Below, piece after piece: positions 35,421 to 46,158 of a stretch of 64,000 nt of DNA. Position numbers and translations under genes: made by a program. The notes under the pieces were generated by a model. The model saw only the letters and a program-made list of their open reading frames with translations. It made no database searches and had not been told where the DNA came from. The stretch's first letter is position 1. Every line of letters begins with the position of its first letter. The stretch covers positions 1,860,001-1,924,000 of the forward strand of contig NZ_CP048407.1 in assembly GCF_003403315.2 (NCBI RefSeq), given 5' to 3'. This stretch comes from Thermaerobacter sp. PB12/4term. Its GTDB lineage: Bacteria > Bacillota > Sulfobacillia > Thermaerobacterales > Thermaerobacteraceae.

Positions 35421-36791
35421 ATGGGCGGCGCCGCGGCCTTCGCGGCGGCTATCCAGGCAAGCGGGCGCGGAGCCCGGGTGGTGATAATCGAGCGCCGGGT
35501 CATCGGCGGCACCTGCGTCAATATCGGGTGCGTCCCCTCCAAGACCCTTGTGCGCGGCGCCGAGATCTACTTTCAGACCCGCAACCACCCCTTCGCGGGC
35601 CTGGATACCCATGCCGGTCCGGTCGACATGAGCCTGGTCATCGGCCAGAAGGACGAGCTGGTGGCCAGGCTACGCCGGGAGAAGTATGAGGCATTGATCG
35701 ATGAGTATGGCTTTGACTTCGTGCGCGGCGAGGCCAGGTTCGTCGACGCGACCACCGTGGAGGCCGGTGGTCGCCTCATCCGCGGGAAAGCATTTCTCGT
35801 TGCCACCGGGGCCTCTCCCGCCATACCGGACATCCCGGGGCTCCGGGAGGTCGACTTCCTCACCAGCACGACGGCGCTGGAACTGCGCCGGGTGCCGGAA
35901 AGCGTGGCCGTCATCGGGGCGGGATACATCGCCCTCGAGATGGGTCAGCTCTTCCGCCACCTGGGCGCCCGGGTCACCCTCATGCAGCGGAGTGAGCGCC
36001 TCCTCAAGGCGTACGACCCGGAGATTTCGGAGGCCGCGGCCCGGTTGCTGGCCGAGCAGGGCATCGAGTTTCTCACGGGCGTGCGGTACCTGCGGGTGGA
36101 AAGCGGCCATGCCGGGAAGCGAGTCGTCTTGGAGGTGGGCGGGCGACAGCGCGTGGTGGAGGCCGAGGAACTCCTGGTGGCGACGGGCCGGCAGCCCAAC
36201 ACAGCGGCCCTGAATCTTGACCGGGCGGGAGTGCGGGTCGGCCCGCGGGGCGAGGTAATCGTGGACGATCACCTGCGCACCAGCGTGCCCCACATCTACG
36301 CCGCCGGCGACGTCACCCTCGGCCCGCAGTTCGTCTACGTAGCCGCGCATGAGGGCGCCGTGGCCGCCGACAACGCCCTGGGTGTCGCGGACCGCCGGGT
36401 AGACCTGCGCGTCCTGCCCCGGGTCACGTTCACCACGCCGGCCATCGCCAGTGTGGGGCTCACCGAGACCGAGGCCCGGGCGGCCGGTCACGCGGTGCGC
36501 ACATCTGTGCTCCCGCTCGACGCAGTTCCGAGGGCGCTGGCCAACCGGGAGACCACCGGGGTATTCAAGTTGATCGCCGACGCCGATACCGGCCGCCTGC
36601 TGGGCGCCCACGTGGTGGCGGAGAACGCCGGCGACGTGATCTACGCCGCCACGCTGGCGGTCAAGTTCGGCCTGACGATCCAGGACCTGCAGGAGACGCT
36701 CTCTCCCTACCTGACCATGGCCGAGGGGCTCAAGCTGGCGCCCCTCACCTTCGACGTCGACGTCTCCCGGCTCTCCTGCTGTGCAGGGTAG
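35421..36791 (+). CDS. merA: Mercuric reductase MerA, truncated at its N-terminus
   Basis: 456 residues. Reduces Hg(II) to Hg(0) with NADPH. The redox pair is C32/C37 in '[13 protein letters not shown]', NAD-binding '[14 protein letters not shown]' and 'YAAGDVT' follow, and the C-terminal vicinal Cys pair 'LSCCAG' (C453/C454) specific to MerA is present. The protein opens at '[10 protein letters not shown]', so the first strand and the leading Gly of the FAD GxGxxA motif (about ten residues), as well as any NmerA domain, are missing. Upstream codons in frame do not resemble MerA. The start adjoins the copZ2 promoter; only a weak GGGG could serve as ribosome site. Possibly inactive. Confidence 0.85.
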   Translation: MGGAAAFAAAIQASGRGARVVIIERRVIGGTCVNIGCVPSKTLVRGAEIYFQTRNHPFAGLDTHAGPVDMSLVIGQKDELVARLRREKYEALIDEYGFDFVRGEARFVDATTVEAGGRLIRGKAFLVATGASPAIPDIPGLREVDFLTSTTALELRRVPESVAVIGAGYIALEMGQLFRHLGARVTLMQRSERLLKAYDPEISEAAARLLAEQGIEFLTGVRYLRVESGHAGKRVVLEVGGRQRVVEAEELLVATGRQPNTAALNLDRAGVRVGPRGEVIVDDHLRTSVPHIYAAGDVTLGPQFVYVAAHEGAVAADNALGVADRRVDLRVLPRVTFTTPAIASVGLTETEARAAGHAVRTSVLPLDAVPRALANRETTGVFKLIADADTGRLLGAHVVAENAGDVIYAATLAVKFGLTIQDLQETLSPYLTMAEGLKLAPLTFDVDVSRLSCCAG

Positions 36792-37041
36792 ACGGGGCGA
36801 GCACGTGCGGTGGATGCAGTCGATGGCGGGACCACGCGGCAACTCCTCCCACAAGGGCTCGGGAGGCTAAACTTGCCACGTAGTCCCGCCACCTGCGTGT
36901 GGTACCCGATCCCGCCCGCTGTGTCGCCCCGGGCGGGATCAAGCAACTGTCGACTCACCGGCAAATCCTCGACCGGTTGGGTGGAAACACCCACCAATCA
37001 GGATGTCTCCGGCCCGGGCGAGCCCCTGTGAGCACCTCATC

Positions 37042-37072
37042 TTGACAAGACGATACCCCCGTGGGGTATGTT
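37042..37072 (+). promoter_or_regulatory. csoR2-copA2 promoter with embedded CsoR-type operator
   Basis: TTGACA (37042-37047) and TATGTT (37067-37072) are 19 bp apart with the dyad ATACCCCCGTGGGGTAT (37053-37069) in between, exactly the geometry of the csoR1 promoter. Confidence 0.78.
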
Positions 37073-37090
37073 ATAGCTGAACGGAGCGTG

Positions 37091-37468
37091 ATGTCCATGA
37101 GTGAGCCGCGGATCGCAGCGGGCGCAGCGGATTCCCGGGCTGAAAAGGTCGTTGCGCCTGTGCTCTCACCCACCGTGTGTGAAACTACCTGCGAGCGGCG
37201 CATGACGCCCTACGCCGACCGGAAGAAGCTCCTGGACCGGCTGCGCCGCATCGAGGGCCAGGTCCGGGGACTGCAGCGGATGGTGGAAGAGGAGCGCTAC
37301 TGCGTGGATGTGCTGATCCAGGTGGCGGCCGTACGCGCCGCCCTGGACGCCGTGGCCCTCCAGCTCCTGGAGCAGCACACCCACCACTGCGTCCAGGACG
37401 CCATCCGCAGCGGCAACGGCGATGAGGCCATCGACGAGGTCCTGGCCGTGGTCAAGCGCTTGTTGTAG
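37091..37468 (+). CDS. csoR: Copper-sensing repressor CsoR, cassette 2
   Basis: 125 residues. The CsoR core is almost identical to CsoR1, with ligands C71, H96 and C100. The N-terminus is longer, with two extra Cys ('VCETTC') that could also bind metal. ATG at 37091 lies after GGAG and about 15-20 bp past the expected transcription start; ATG at 37097 is an alternative. Precedes copA2 by 20 bp, so they are co-transcribed. Confidence 0.93.
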   Translation: MSMSEPRIAAGAADSRAEKVVAPVLSPTVCETTCERRMTPYADRKKLLDRLRRIEGQVRGLQRMVEEERYCVDVLIQVAAVRAALDAVALQLLEQHTHHCVQDAIRSGNGDEAIDEVLAVVKRLL

Positions 37469-37488
37469 CCGGGCAAGGAGGGATGACC

Positions 37489-40026
<2,538 letters not shown>

Positions 40027-40070
40027 CCGTCATCGCCACGGCGGCATTGCCGGCGGGCCGGCGGTCACGA

Positions 40071-40111
40071 GGAGGAAGCGGGGCGGTGAGCCGCCCCGCT
40101 TCCTCCCTTTT
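40071..40111 (+). terminator. Rho-independent terminator after copA2
   Basis: A 16-bp perfect stem (GGAGGAAGCGGGGCGG with its complement) with loop TGAG, followed by CTTTT, 45 bp downstream of the copA2 stop. Confidence 0.85.
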
Positions 40112-40157
40112 CAGGCACATGGCCGGGGTCAGGAACATGGACTGGCGGTTGCCTCAA

Positions 40158-40196
40158 CATTACAATGTGTAGTGTCAGCGTTACAATGCGTCATGT
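40158..40196 (+). promoter_or_regulatory. Candidate BlaI/CopY-type operator pair
   Basis: Two similar elements, TTACAATGTGTAGTGT (from 40160) and TTACAATGCGTCATGT (from 40181), are direct repeats 21 bp apart, two helical turns. The first contains the imperfect dyad ATTACA-ATG-TGTAGT, resembling BlaI/MecI/CopY operators (TACA..TGTA). They lie about 60-100 bp before a propeller-blaI-M56 gene set that encodes such a regulator. Confidence 0.6.
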
Positions 40197-40255
40197 GAAC
40201 GCAACGGGGCGCTGGCGGCGCGTAGTTGCTGCCCCGACGCGGTCCAACACGAACC

Positions 40256-41206
40256 ATGGGGGTTATTGCGGTGAAAAAGTCCCGTCCCCGGCCTGCCCGC
40301 CGGCCTGCTCCGGCCCGGACGCGCGTGGCACTGGTACTGGCCGCCGCGGTGCTCGTGGCCGGTCTCGGCTACGCGTGGTATGCGAGGAGCGCCGGCCCGG
40401 AGATCCGTCACGTGCACGGGATGGCCATCGATCCCTTCGACCCCTCCAGGATATGGGTCGCCACCCACGACGGCCTGCTGGTTTGGCGCGAGCCCGGCGG
40501 CTGGGCAGGCCGGGTCGGCCCCGTGATGGACCTCATGGGCTTTGCCGTCGCGCCGGAGCGGGACGTGCTCTATGCCAGCGGCCACCCGGGCCCAGGCGTG
40601 CGCCTGCCCAACCCCGTGGGCCTGATGGCCAGCCGGGACGGTGACGCGTCCTGGGAGCCGGTCTCCCTGTCCGGCGAGGTGGACTTCCACGCGATGGCCG
40701 TGAGCCCCGCGGACAGGCGGCGCATCTACGGGTTCTACTACGGCGACGGCCTGTTCTACCGGAGCGACGATGGCGGCCGGACCTGGACGCGTACGCAGGT
40801 TCCCGCCCTCGCCGGCCCCCTGGGCCGGGGACCGCTGCAGCTGGTGGCCCACCCCAAGGACCCCGACACGCTCCTCGCCGCAGGGGAAGAGGGGCTGCTG
40901 CGCAGCGAGGACGGCGGCCGCACGTGGAAGACCATCCTGGCGGGGGCGGTCAGCGCCGCGGCCTTCGTCCCGCGGGACCCGGAGCAGCTCCTGGCCTACG
41001 AGGCAGGAACCGGTCTGGTACGGAGTGCGGACGGGGGGCGCACGTGGCAGCCCCTGGGCCTGCGGGTCGGCGACCGCGACCTGGTCGCTGCCGTCGCCGT
41101 CCACCCTGCGGACCCGCAGGTCGTCTACGTGGCCACGTTCGCCGGCACCCTGATGCAATCGCGGGACGGCGGCAGCACGTGGCAGGCGCTGTGGCCGGGC
41201 CCCTGA
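40256..41206 (+). CDS. Membrane-anchored BNR-repeat beta-propeller (F510_1955 family), copy 2
   Basis: 316 residues, paralogue of the protein after copA1 ('IRHVHGMAIDPFDP', 'VATHDGLLVW', 'LYASGHPGPG'). An N-terminal membrane segment (about residues 25-43) is followed by Asp-box repeats 'SDDGGRTWTR', 'SEDGGRTWKT', 'SADGGRTWQP', 'SRDGGSTWQA'. ATG at 40256 or GTG at 40271, the latter with GGGGG upstream. It is separated from copA2 by a terminator and begins a set with blaI and an M56 peptidase, so its expression is likely under the BlaI-type repressor. Role unknown; repeated linkage to copper genes suggests envelope metal stress. Confidence 0.82.
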   Translation: MGVIAVKKSRPRPARRPAPARTRVALVLAAAVLVAGLGYAWYARSAGPEIRHVHGMAIDPFDPSRIWVATHDGLLVWREPGGWAGRVGPVMDLMGFAVAPERDVLYASGHPGPGVRLPNPVGLMASRDGDASWEPVSLSGEVDFHAMAVSPADRRRIYGFYYGDGLFYRSDDGGRTWTRTQVPALAGPLGRGPLQLVAHPKDPDTLLAAGEEGLLRSEDGGRTWKTILAGAVSAAAFVPRDPEQLLAYEAGTGLVRSADGGRTWQPLGLRVGDRDLVAAVAVHPADPQVVYVATFAGTLMQSRDGGSTWQALWPGP

Positions 41207-41249
41207 GCCGGCGACACCGCGGGACCCGGGGCGCCGGGGAGGTGGCGCG

Positions 41250-41693
41250 ATGCACGAAGGGGACCATCCCATCCGCATTTTCCGTCTCGGCGACCAGGGA
41301 CTGAGGCGCGTGCTGGGCGAGCTCGAGGCCACGGTCATGGAGGTGGTGTGGGCCGGCCCGGGAGCGGTCACCATCCGGGAGGTCACCGAGCGGCTCTCGT
41401 CCTCCCGGCAGCCCCTCGCCTTCAACACGGTGATGACGGTCATGAACCGGCTCGTGGCCAAGGGGCTGCTCAGGCGCAGCGGGCGCAAGGGATCGTACAC
41501 GTACCGGCCCGCGATGGACCGCGAGGCCTTCCTGCGCGAGGTGACCCGCCGGGTCGCAGCGGGCCTGGTCCAGGACTTCGGCAGCCTCGCCGTCAGCCAG
41601 TTCGTCGACGTCCTCGCCGAGGAGGCTCCGGATGCCCTGGCGGAACTGGAGCGCGAGTTGCGGCGGAGGCAGGTGCACGATGAGGCCCCTTGA
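41250..41693 (+). CDS. BlaI/MecI/CopY-family transcriptional repressor
   Basis: 147 residues. A winged HTH ('TIREVTERLSSSRQPLAFNTVMTVMNRLVAKGLL') and a C-terminal dimerisation helix region are as in BlaI and CopY. The CopY CxC metal motifs are absent, so control by proteolysis through the neighbouring M56 peptidase is more likely than direct copper binding. ATG behind GGGGAGG. Its 3' end overlaps the M56 gene by 14 bp. Confidence 0.92.
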   Translation: MHEGDHPIRIFRLGDQGLRRVLGELEATVMEVVWAGPGAVTIREVTERLSSSRQPLAFNTVMTVMNRLVAKGLLRRSGRKGSYTYRPAMDREAFLREVTRRVAAGLVQDFGSLAVSQFVDVLAEEAPDALAELERELRRRQVHDEAP

Positions 41694-42612
41694 GGTCCGG
41701 CCGTCCAGCGGCACTGCGAACGGGGTCTTCTGGGGACTGGTGATTGTCTGGGCGTTGGTGAGCTTATCCTTTGCGGTGCTGGTCCTGTTTTCGGGTTTGG
41801 CGCCCGCCGTCTGGATCCGGGCGTGTACGATGTGGGTCCGTGCTCTGCCCAATGTTGCTCGCGCGGTCGTCACCCCGCTGGCGCTCCTCGGTCTGGTGAG
41901 CGGCGTCCTCGCGGTCAGCACACTGGTGGCGCAAATCGTGCGCACGCGCCGCTTTATCCGGGACCTCAGCCGCCACCACGGCGAAGTGCCGCGGAACCTG
42001 GCCATCTTGGCCGAGGCACTGGGCATGCACGGACGGGTTGACGTGGTGGACGATGATCGCCCCTACGCCTTCACCTATGGCTGGCAATACCCCCGCATCG
42101 CGGTGTCCCGCGCCCTCTTGGAGACCCTCGAGCCGTCCGAGTTGCAGGCGGTTTTGCTGCACGAACTCTACCACGTCCGGCAGCACGGGCCCGCGCGACT
42201 GGCCCTCGTGCGGGCCATGGCCAGGGGGCTGTTTTTCCTCCCCGTCATTACAGACCTGGCGCGGGGCTACGCCGCGCTGGAAGAGTTGGCCGCAGACGAG
42301 TTCGCCATGCGCCGCCTGGGTGACCGCTGGGCGCTGGCGTCCGCACTGGTGAAGGTAGGGCGTGGGCAGCGGCCGCCGACCGGCCTGGTTCTGGCACAAG
42401 CAGCCGATTCCGTTACGCCGCTCTCGCTACGTGCCCGCCAGATCCTGATGCACCCGCGGCCCGTGCGCGTTCCCTTAGCGCGGTCGGCGCCCGCTGCCCT
42501 CTGGAGCCTCGTGGTCGCGGTCCTTCTCGTCAGCAGTGCCGTGGTGCTCGCCGGTCAGAGCGTGGACGCCGCCCGTATGGGGGCTTGCCCGCTGTTGACC
42601 TGCTACCTGTAA
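41680..42612 (+). CDS. M56-family membrane metallopeptidase (BlaR1/MecR1 type, no sensor domain)
   Basis: 310 residues. Two N-terminal membrane segments (about 15-40 and 52-80), a gluzincin domain with 'LLHELYHVRQH' (HExxH, about residue 160) and 'EELAADEFAMRR' providing the third ligand, then a last membrane segment near 275-295. Unlike BlaR1 it has no penicillin-binding domain. Likely cleaves the BlaI-type repressor when a signal arrives, perhaps sensed through partners. ATG at 41680 overlaps blaI. Confidence 0.88.
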   Translation: MRPLEVRPSSGTANGVFWGLVIVWALVSLSFAVLVLFSGLAPAVWIRACTMWVRALPNVARAVVTPLALLGLVSGVLAVSTLVAQIVRTRRFIRDLSRHHGEVPRNLAILAEALGMHGRVDVVDDDRPYAFTYGWQYPRIAVSRALLETLEPSELQAVLLHELYHVRQHGPARLALVRAMARGLFFLPVITDLARGYAALEELAADEFAMRRLGDRWALASALVKVGRGQRPPTGLVLAQAADSVTPLSLRARQILMHPRPVRVPLARSAPAALWSLVVAVLLVSSAVVLAGQSVDAARMGACPLLTCYL

Positions 42613-42659
42613 GAGCATCAACTTCCACGAAGGGATGGTGGACAGCGTCTGCCAACTTC

Positions 42660-42899
42660 TCAGCCCATGTGCGTCATGCCCCAGGTGCCCGCGGGTGCCG
42701 CATGGGGGGCGTGGTGCGTCTGGCGCATGCGCTGGACCGCAAACTGGCACTCGGTGATGCAAAGCTCCAGGTGATGTGCTCCTTCGTGGAGCATGTCACG
42801 CGCCTTCGGGATCCGGTGGACTTGGTTGGCCAGATCGTGCAAGCGGTTGATGACCTGCTGGCAATCCTGAATGCACTGCTCCACCGATTGCGGGTGCAT
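42660..42899 (-). CDS. Small CxxxC helical-hairpin protein, candidate metal binder (paralogue 1)
   Basis: 79 residues, mostly helical. Cys pairs at C9/C13 ('CIQDC') and C47/C51 ('CITEC') put two CxxxC motifs on two helices; the C-terminus is His/Met-rich. This resembles half of the Cys-rich four-helix bundle of copper storage proteins (Csp, DUF326), but no family was identified. ATG at 42899 with AAGGAGGG upstream. Paralogue of the next gene upstream, 55 bp apart, both on the minus strand at the centre of the copper island. Copper binding is inferred from residues and context. Confidence 0.75.
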   Translation of the reverse strand: MHPQSVEQCIQDCQQVINRLHDLANQVHRIPKARDMLHEGAHHLELCITECQFAVQRMRQTHHAPHAAPAGTWGMTHMG

Positions 42900-42954
42900 G
42901 CCTACCCTCCTTCCTGGCGGTGCTCCCGTGCTCGCGGGCAGCCTGCTGTTGGGC

Positions 42955-43227
42955 TCAGCGCGCAAAGGCGGCGGTGCCGGCCGGGTGATAAAGGTGCATC
43001 TTCGCCTGCTCGCAGCCGCTGATGCACTCTTCGACGTGCCGGGCCGCTTCCGTTAACATGTAGCGGGCGCGTTGATCGTGGGTCTGGTTGGCCGCCTCGC
43101 GAAGATGGTTCGCGATGTGCTGGCAGTGCTGGATGCACTGCTGGATTTCCGACTCTACGTGGCCGTGCCCTGGGTTGTGATGCATCCCGTGCACCGGCCC
43201 GTGGTCGTGCATGTGATGGTTCTGCAC
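42955..43227 (-). CDS. His-rich CxxxC helical-hairpin protein, candidate metal binder (paralogue 2)
   Basis: 90 residues. A His/Met-rich N-terminus (HHMHDHG, HGMHH, HGH within residues 4-23) precedes a helical hairpin with C31/C35 ('CIQHC') and C68/C72 ('CISGC'). Spacing between pairs is 32-33 residues, as in its neighbour, and the helix between ('ANHLREAANQTHDQRARYMLTEAARH') aligns too. GTG at 43227; the ribosome site GGACGG is weak. Dimerisation would place eight Cys in a bundle interior, as in Csp proteins. No signal peptide, so cytoplasmic. Confidence 0.75.
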   Translation of the reverse strand: MQNHHMHDHGPVHGMHHNPGHGHVESEIQQCIQHCQHIANHLREAANQTHDQRARYMLTEAARHVEECISGCEQAKMHLYHPAGTAAFAR

Positions 43228-43493
43228 GCCCTTTCCGTCCTTCCGTCAGAGTTCCCGCCGGACAGGTTCCCCTATCACGGTTTTCCGTATTCGGGTATGG
43301 GCGCCCGGAGTTCGGATTGATGTCATCGTAAGCAGGCGCTCGGCGTACGGGATGAGTGACGCCGTCGGCAACGGGAGCCGCGAGGGAGGCCGCCGCCAGG
43401 CGCCGCCACACGCAAGGATATCCATGGATCCGTTGCCGGTGGTCATTTATTGCGGTGATCGGGTATTGCAGTGATCGGGCAGGAGGTGGCACG

Positions 43494-43843
43494 TTGCTCG
43501 GGTCCGTCCTCTTTCAGCGCTCGGCCTGGGCCGGGTTGATCGGCGGCTTCCTCGATCACTGGCTGTCGCTCCACGGGGTGCTGGCGGGGCAGGTCGCCTT
43601 GCTGGTACCGTTGACGGTGCGGCCGCCGGTCGAAGACGAGCACTCGGCCATGACCTTCTGCGGCCTGGGTGCCCTCGTTGGCAGCACTTTGGTGGTGGCG
43701 ACGCCGGTCTTCATGGAGCCGGCACCGGTATGTTGCAACACGCCTTGACCGCGGGCGCAATGATCACCATGGGCGCCTCCATGGGCGGCATGCTCGGCGG
43801 TGGCTGGCAGGCCTGGCGCTGGCGGCGCGGTCGGCCGGCCTGA
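43494..43843 (+). pseudogene. Small membrane protein, frameshifted (paralogue of 50667-51011)
   Basis: TTG at 43494 behind AGGAGG starts 'LLGSVLFQRSAWAGLIGGFLDHWLSLHG', closely matching the intact paralogue. Between 'VFM' (about 43714) and 'MITMGASMGGMLGGG' the segment is 42 bp against 43 bp in the paralogue, so one base is missing and the first frame stops at 43748. The remaining frame is open to 43843. Two or three membrane helices are expected. Family unknown. Confidence 0.75.
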
Positions 43844-43857
43844 CCTGGTTCAGAGGT

Positions 43858-45237
43858 TCAGCGCAAGGGCAGCCGGACAATAAACGTTGCCCCTTTCCCG
43901 GGTTCGCTGTCGGCGCCCACCCGGCCGCCGTGCAGCTCGACGATGCGCTTGACGATGGCGAGCCCGAGCCCCGCGCCCCCGCGGGCTCGCGAGCGCGATT
44001 TGTCAACGCGGTAGAGGCGGTCCCAGATGCGCGGTAAGTCTTCCGACGGAATGCCCTCCCCCGTATCGCGCACAGTCACGACCGCTTCGCCGTCCTCCCC
44101 CCGCAGAAGAACGGTGACCCGCCCCCCGGGCGGCGTGTGCCGGAGCGCGTTGTCCAGCAGGTTGATCCACACTTGTTCCAGCCGTTCCCCGTCACCGTCC
44201 GCCCAAAGATCCTCCGACGCATCCACCCGGAGGTTCACACCCTTTTCCTCAAAGGCCGGCAGCAGGCGCGCTACCACCGCTTTGACGGTTTGGCCCACTT
44301 CCACCGGTTGGCGACGGAGGGAGAAGGTCGGCTCCTCCAGCCGCACCAGGGTGAACAGGTCCTGAAGGAGGCGGGTCAACCGGCCTGCCTCCTGGTGAAT
44401 GGTGGCCGCCATCACCCGGCGCTGGGCTTCGTCCCCGTAACCTTTGACGAGGGCCTCGCTGTAACCCTGGATGTACGTCAGCGGAGTCCGCAGTTCGTGC
44501 GATACGTCGGCCAGGAACGCCGACTGCTGGGCGCGGTACGTTTGCAGGCTTTCGGCCATCCGGTTGATGGAAGCGGCCAGGCGAGCGATCTCGTCGTTGC
44601 CCCGAATCGCCACGCGCTGCGTGTAGTCCCCTGCGGCAATGGCGGACGTGACGGCCGTCATCTGCCGCAACGGTCGGGTCAATCGTCTCGACAACACGAC
44701 CGTCACCGCCGTGGCAAGGACCGCCATGATGCCGAGGGCGAACCAGCTGGCGACCGTGAACGCCTCCAGGTCGCGGCGGAAGGGTTCCGTGGGTTCGAAG
44801 AGGACCACCGTGGCCACCCACTCACCGTTTCTGAACACGGGCGACCATGCAACGAGGTAGGATTCCTCTCGCCAGTCGCCACTGACGACGACCCCTTCCG
44901 GCGTGGCGAGGGCACGGCCGTCTACCTGGAGGTAGCGCATCTGCTCGGGGCCCAGCGGTTCCGAGGACGCCAGGACCGTTCCCCCACGATCCACGACGGC
45001 TGCGATCAGGGGGGTCTGTCGCTCCATGGCGACGACGTGGTTCAGGGCCTCCGGCCCCCACCGGCCGCTGAGCGCTTCGGCATGCCCGTGGCCGCGGTGC
45101 AATAGATCCGCCGCCGCCTGGGCCACCAGGGAGCGGCTGAGGACCACGTAGAGGACGGCGAGCAGGATCAGGCAGAGCGAGCTGAACAGGGCGAACAACA
45201 ATAGCCCCAGTTTGGTCGACAGTTGCAGACGACTCAT
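43858..45237 (-). CDS. Sensor histidine kinase (HAMP-HisKA-HATPase)
   Basis: 459 residues. Membrane segments at about 10-33 and 163-183 flank an extracellular sensor of about 130 residues; HAMP follows (about 184-236). The H-box 'FLADVSHELRTPL' has the phospho-His at 247, then N-box 'WINLLDNALRHTPPGG', G1 'DTGEGI' and G2 'GGAGLGLAIVKRI'. ATG at 45237 overlaps the regulator's stop as ATGA. The sensor domain has no obvious metal ligands. Likely reports an envelope or metal signal to the co-encoded regulator. Confidence 0.94.
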   Translation of the reverse strand: MSRLQLSTKLGLLLFALFSSLCLILLAVLYVVLSRSLVAQAAADLLHRGHGHAEALSGRWGPEALNHVVAMERQTPLIAAVVDRGGTVLASSEPLGPEQMRYLQVDGRALATPEGVVVSGDWREESYLVAWSPVFRNGEWVATVVLFEPTEPFRRDLEAFTVASWFALGIMAVLATAVTVVLSRRLTRPLRQMTAVTSAIAAGDYTQRVAIRGNDEIARLAASINRMAESLQTYRAQQSAFLADVSHELRTPLTYIQGYSEALVKGYGDEAQRRVMAATIHQEAGRLTRLLQDLFTLVRLEEPTFSLRRQPVEVGQTVKAVVARLLPAFEEKGVNLRVDASEDLWADGDGERLEQVWINLLDNALRHTPPGGRVTVLLRGEDGEAVVTVRDTGEGIPSEDLPRIWDRLYRVDKSRSRARGGAGLGLAIVKRIVELHGGRVGADSEPGKGATFIVRLPLR

Positions 45238-45941
45238 GGGATGGTCCCACCACGTCCGTCGTGGTGCGGGTTCAAACGGTACCCGATGCTGCGCACGGTC
45301 TCGATCAGGTGCCGGGAACAGCCGGCTTCGACCAATTTGGCGCGCAACGTCTTGACGTGGGTGTCGACGGTGCGCACATCGCCGTCGTAATCCCAGCCCC
45401 ATACCCGCTCGATGATCCGCGTGCGGTCCAGCACCTGCCCCGGATGCCGTGCCAACAAGGCCAGGAGATCGAACTCCTTAGGCGTCAGGTTCAACCGGCG
45501 TCCATGGCAGTATGCCTCCCGGGCCGGCACGTCGATGAGCAGGGGCCCGGCGATCACCCGGTCGGCCGGTCGCCCCTCGACCCTTGGGGTGCGGCGCAGG
45601 ACCGCTCGAATGCGGGCCAACAGTTCTTCTTCTGCAAAAGGTTTGACGAGGTAGTCGTCCGCCCCGGCTTCGAGACCGGAGACCCGGTCCCGGACGTCGT
45701 CCCGGGCCGTCAGCATGATGACCGGGACATCGCTCTCCCTCCGGAGGATCCGGCACACCGCCCAGCCGTCGATGCCCGGCAGCATGATGTCCAGCAGAAC
45801 CAGATCCGGTCGCTCGGTTCGGACGCGCTCCAATGCCTCATACCCGTCTTCCGCCTCGGAGACCGCAAACCCGTGCTGCTCGAGGAACAGCCGGAGCAAG
45901 GCGCGCATAGGAGCCTCGTCGTCGACCACCAAGATGCGCAT
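45234..45941 (-). CDS. OmpR/PhoB-family response regulator
   Basis: 235 residues. Receiver domain with DD at 7-8, phospho-acceptor D51 ('LLDIMLPG') and Lys near 101 ('LVKPF'); winged-helix DNA-binding domain with 'LTPKEFDLLALLARHPGQVLDRTRI' and 'VDTHVKTLRAKL'. ATG at 45941 follows GGAGGG; a longer upstream frame is dismissed. Coupled to the kinase gene. Its neighbour upstream, the multicopper oxidase gene, is a plausible target. Confidence 0.95.
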   Translation of the reverse strand: MRILVVDDEAPMRALLRLFLEQHGFAVSEAEDGYEALERVRTERPDLVLLDIMLPGIDGWAVCRILRRESDVPVIMLTARDDVRDRVSGLEAGADDYLVKPFAEEELLARIRAVLRRTPRVEGRPADRVIAGPLLIDVPAREAYCHGRRLNLTPKEFDLLALLARHPGQVLDRTRIIERVWGWDYDGDVRTVDTHVKTLRAKLVEAGCSRHLIETVRSIGYRLNPHHDGRGGTIP

Positions 45942-46101
45942 GGTCTGCCCTCCCCGCCGCCTGGAGGATGCAGCGGCCCCGTTCCCCGGAACGCACCACC
46001 GGCCGCTGATCCCCGACCCGCTCCCCTTCAGCTTGACAACGGCGGCATGGACGGACAACCCGGCCTCGGCCGGCGCGCATCGTTTCCGTCCCAACAACAA
46101 A

Positions 46102-46139
46102 CGGAAGACCAGAAGGGAGGCACCCCTTCTGGTCTTCCG
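46102..46139 (-). terminator. Rho-independent terminator of the multicopper oxidase gene
   Basis: A 16-bp perfect stem (CGGAAGACCAGAAGGG and complement) with a 6-base loop, 20 bp after the oxidase stop; on the minus strand it is followed by TTTGTTGTTGG. Confidence 0.8.
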
Positions 46140-46158
46140 CGTCCCGCAACGGCCGGCG

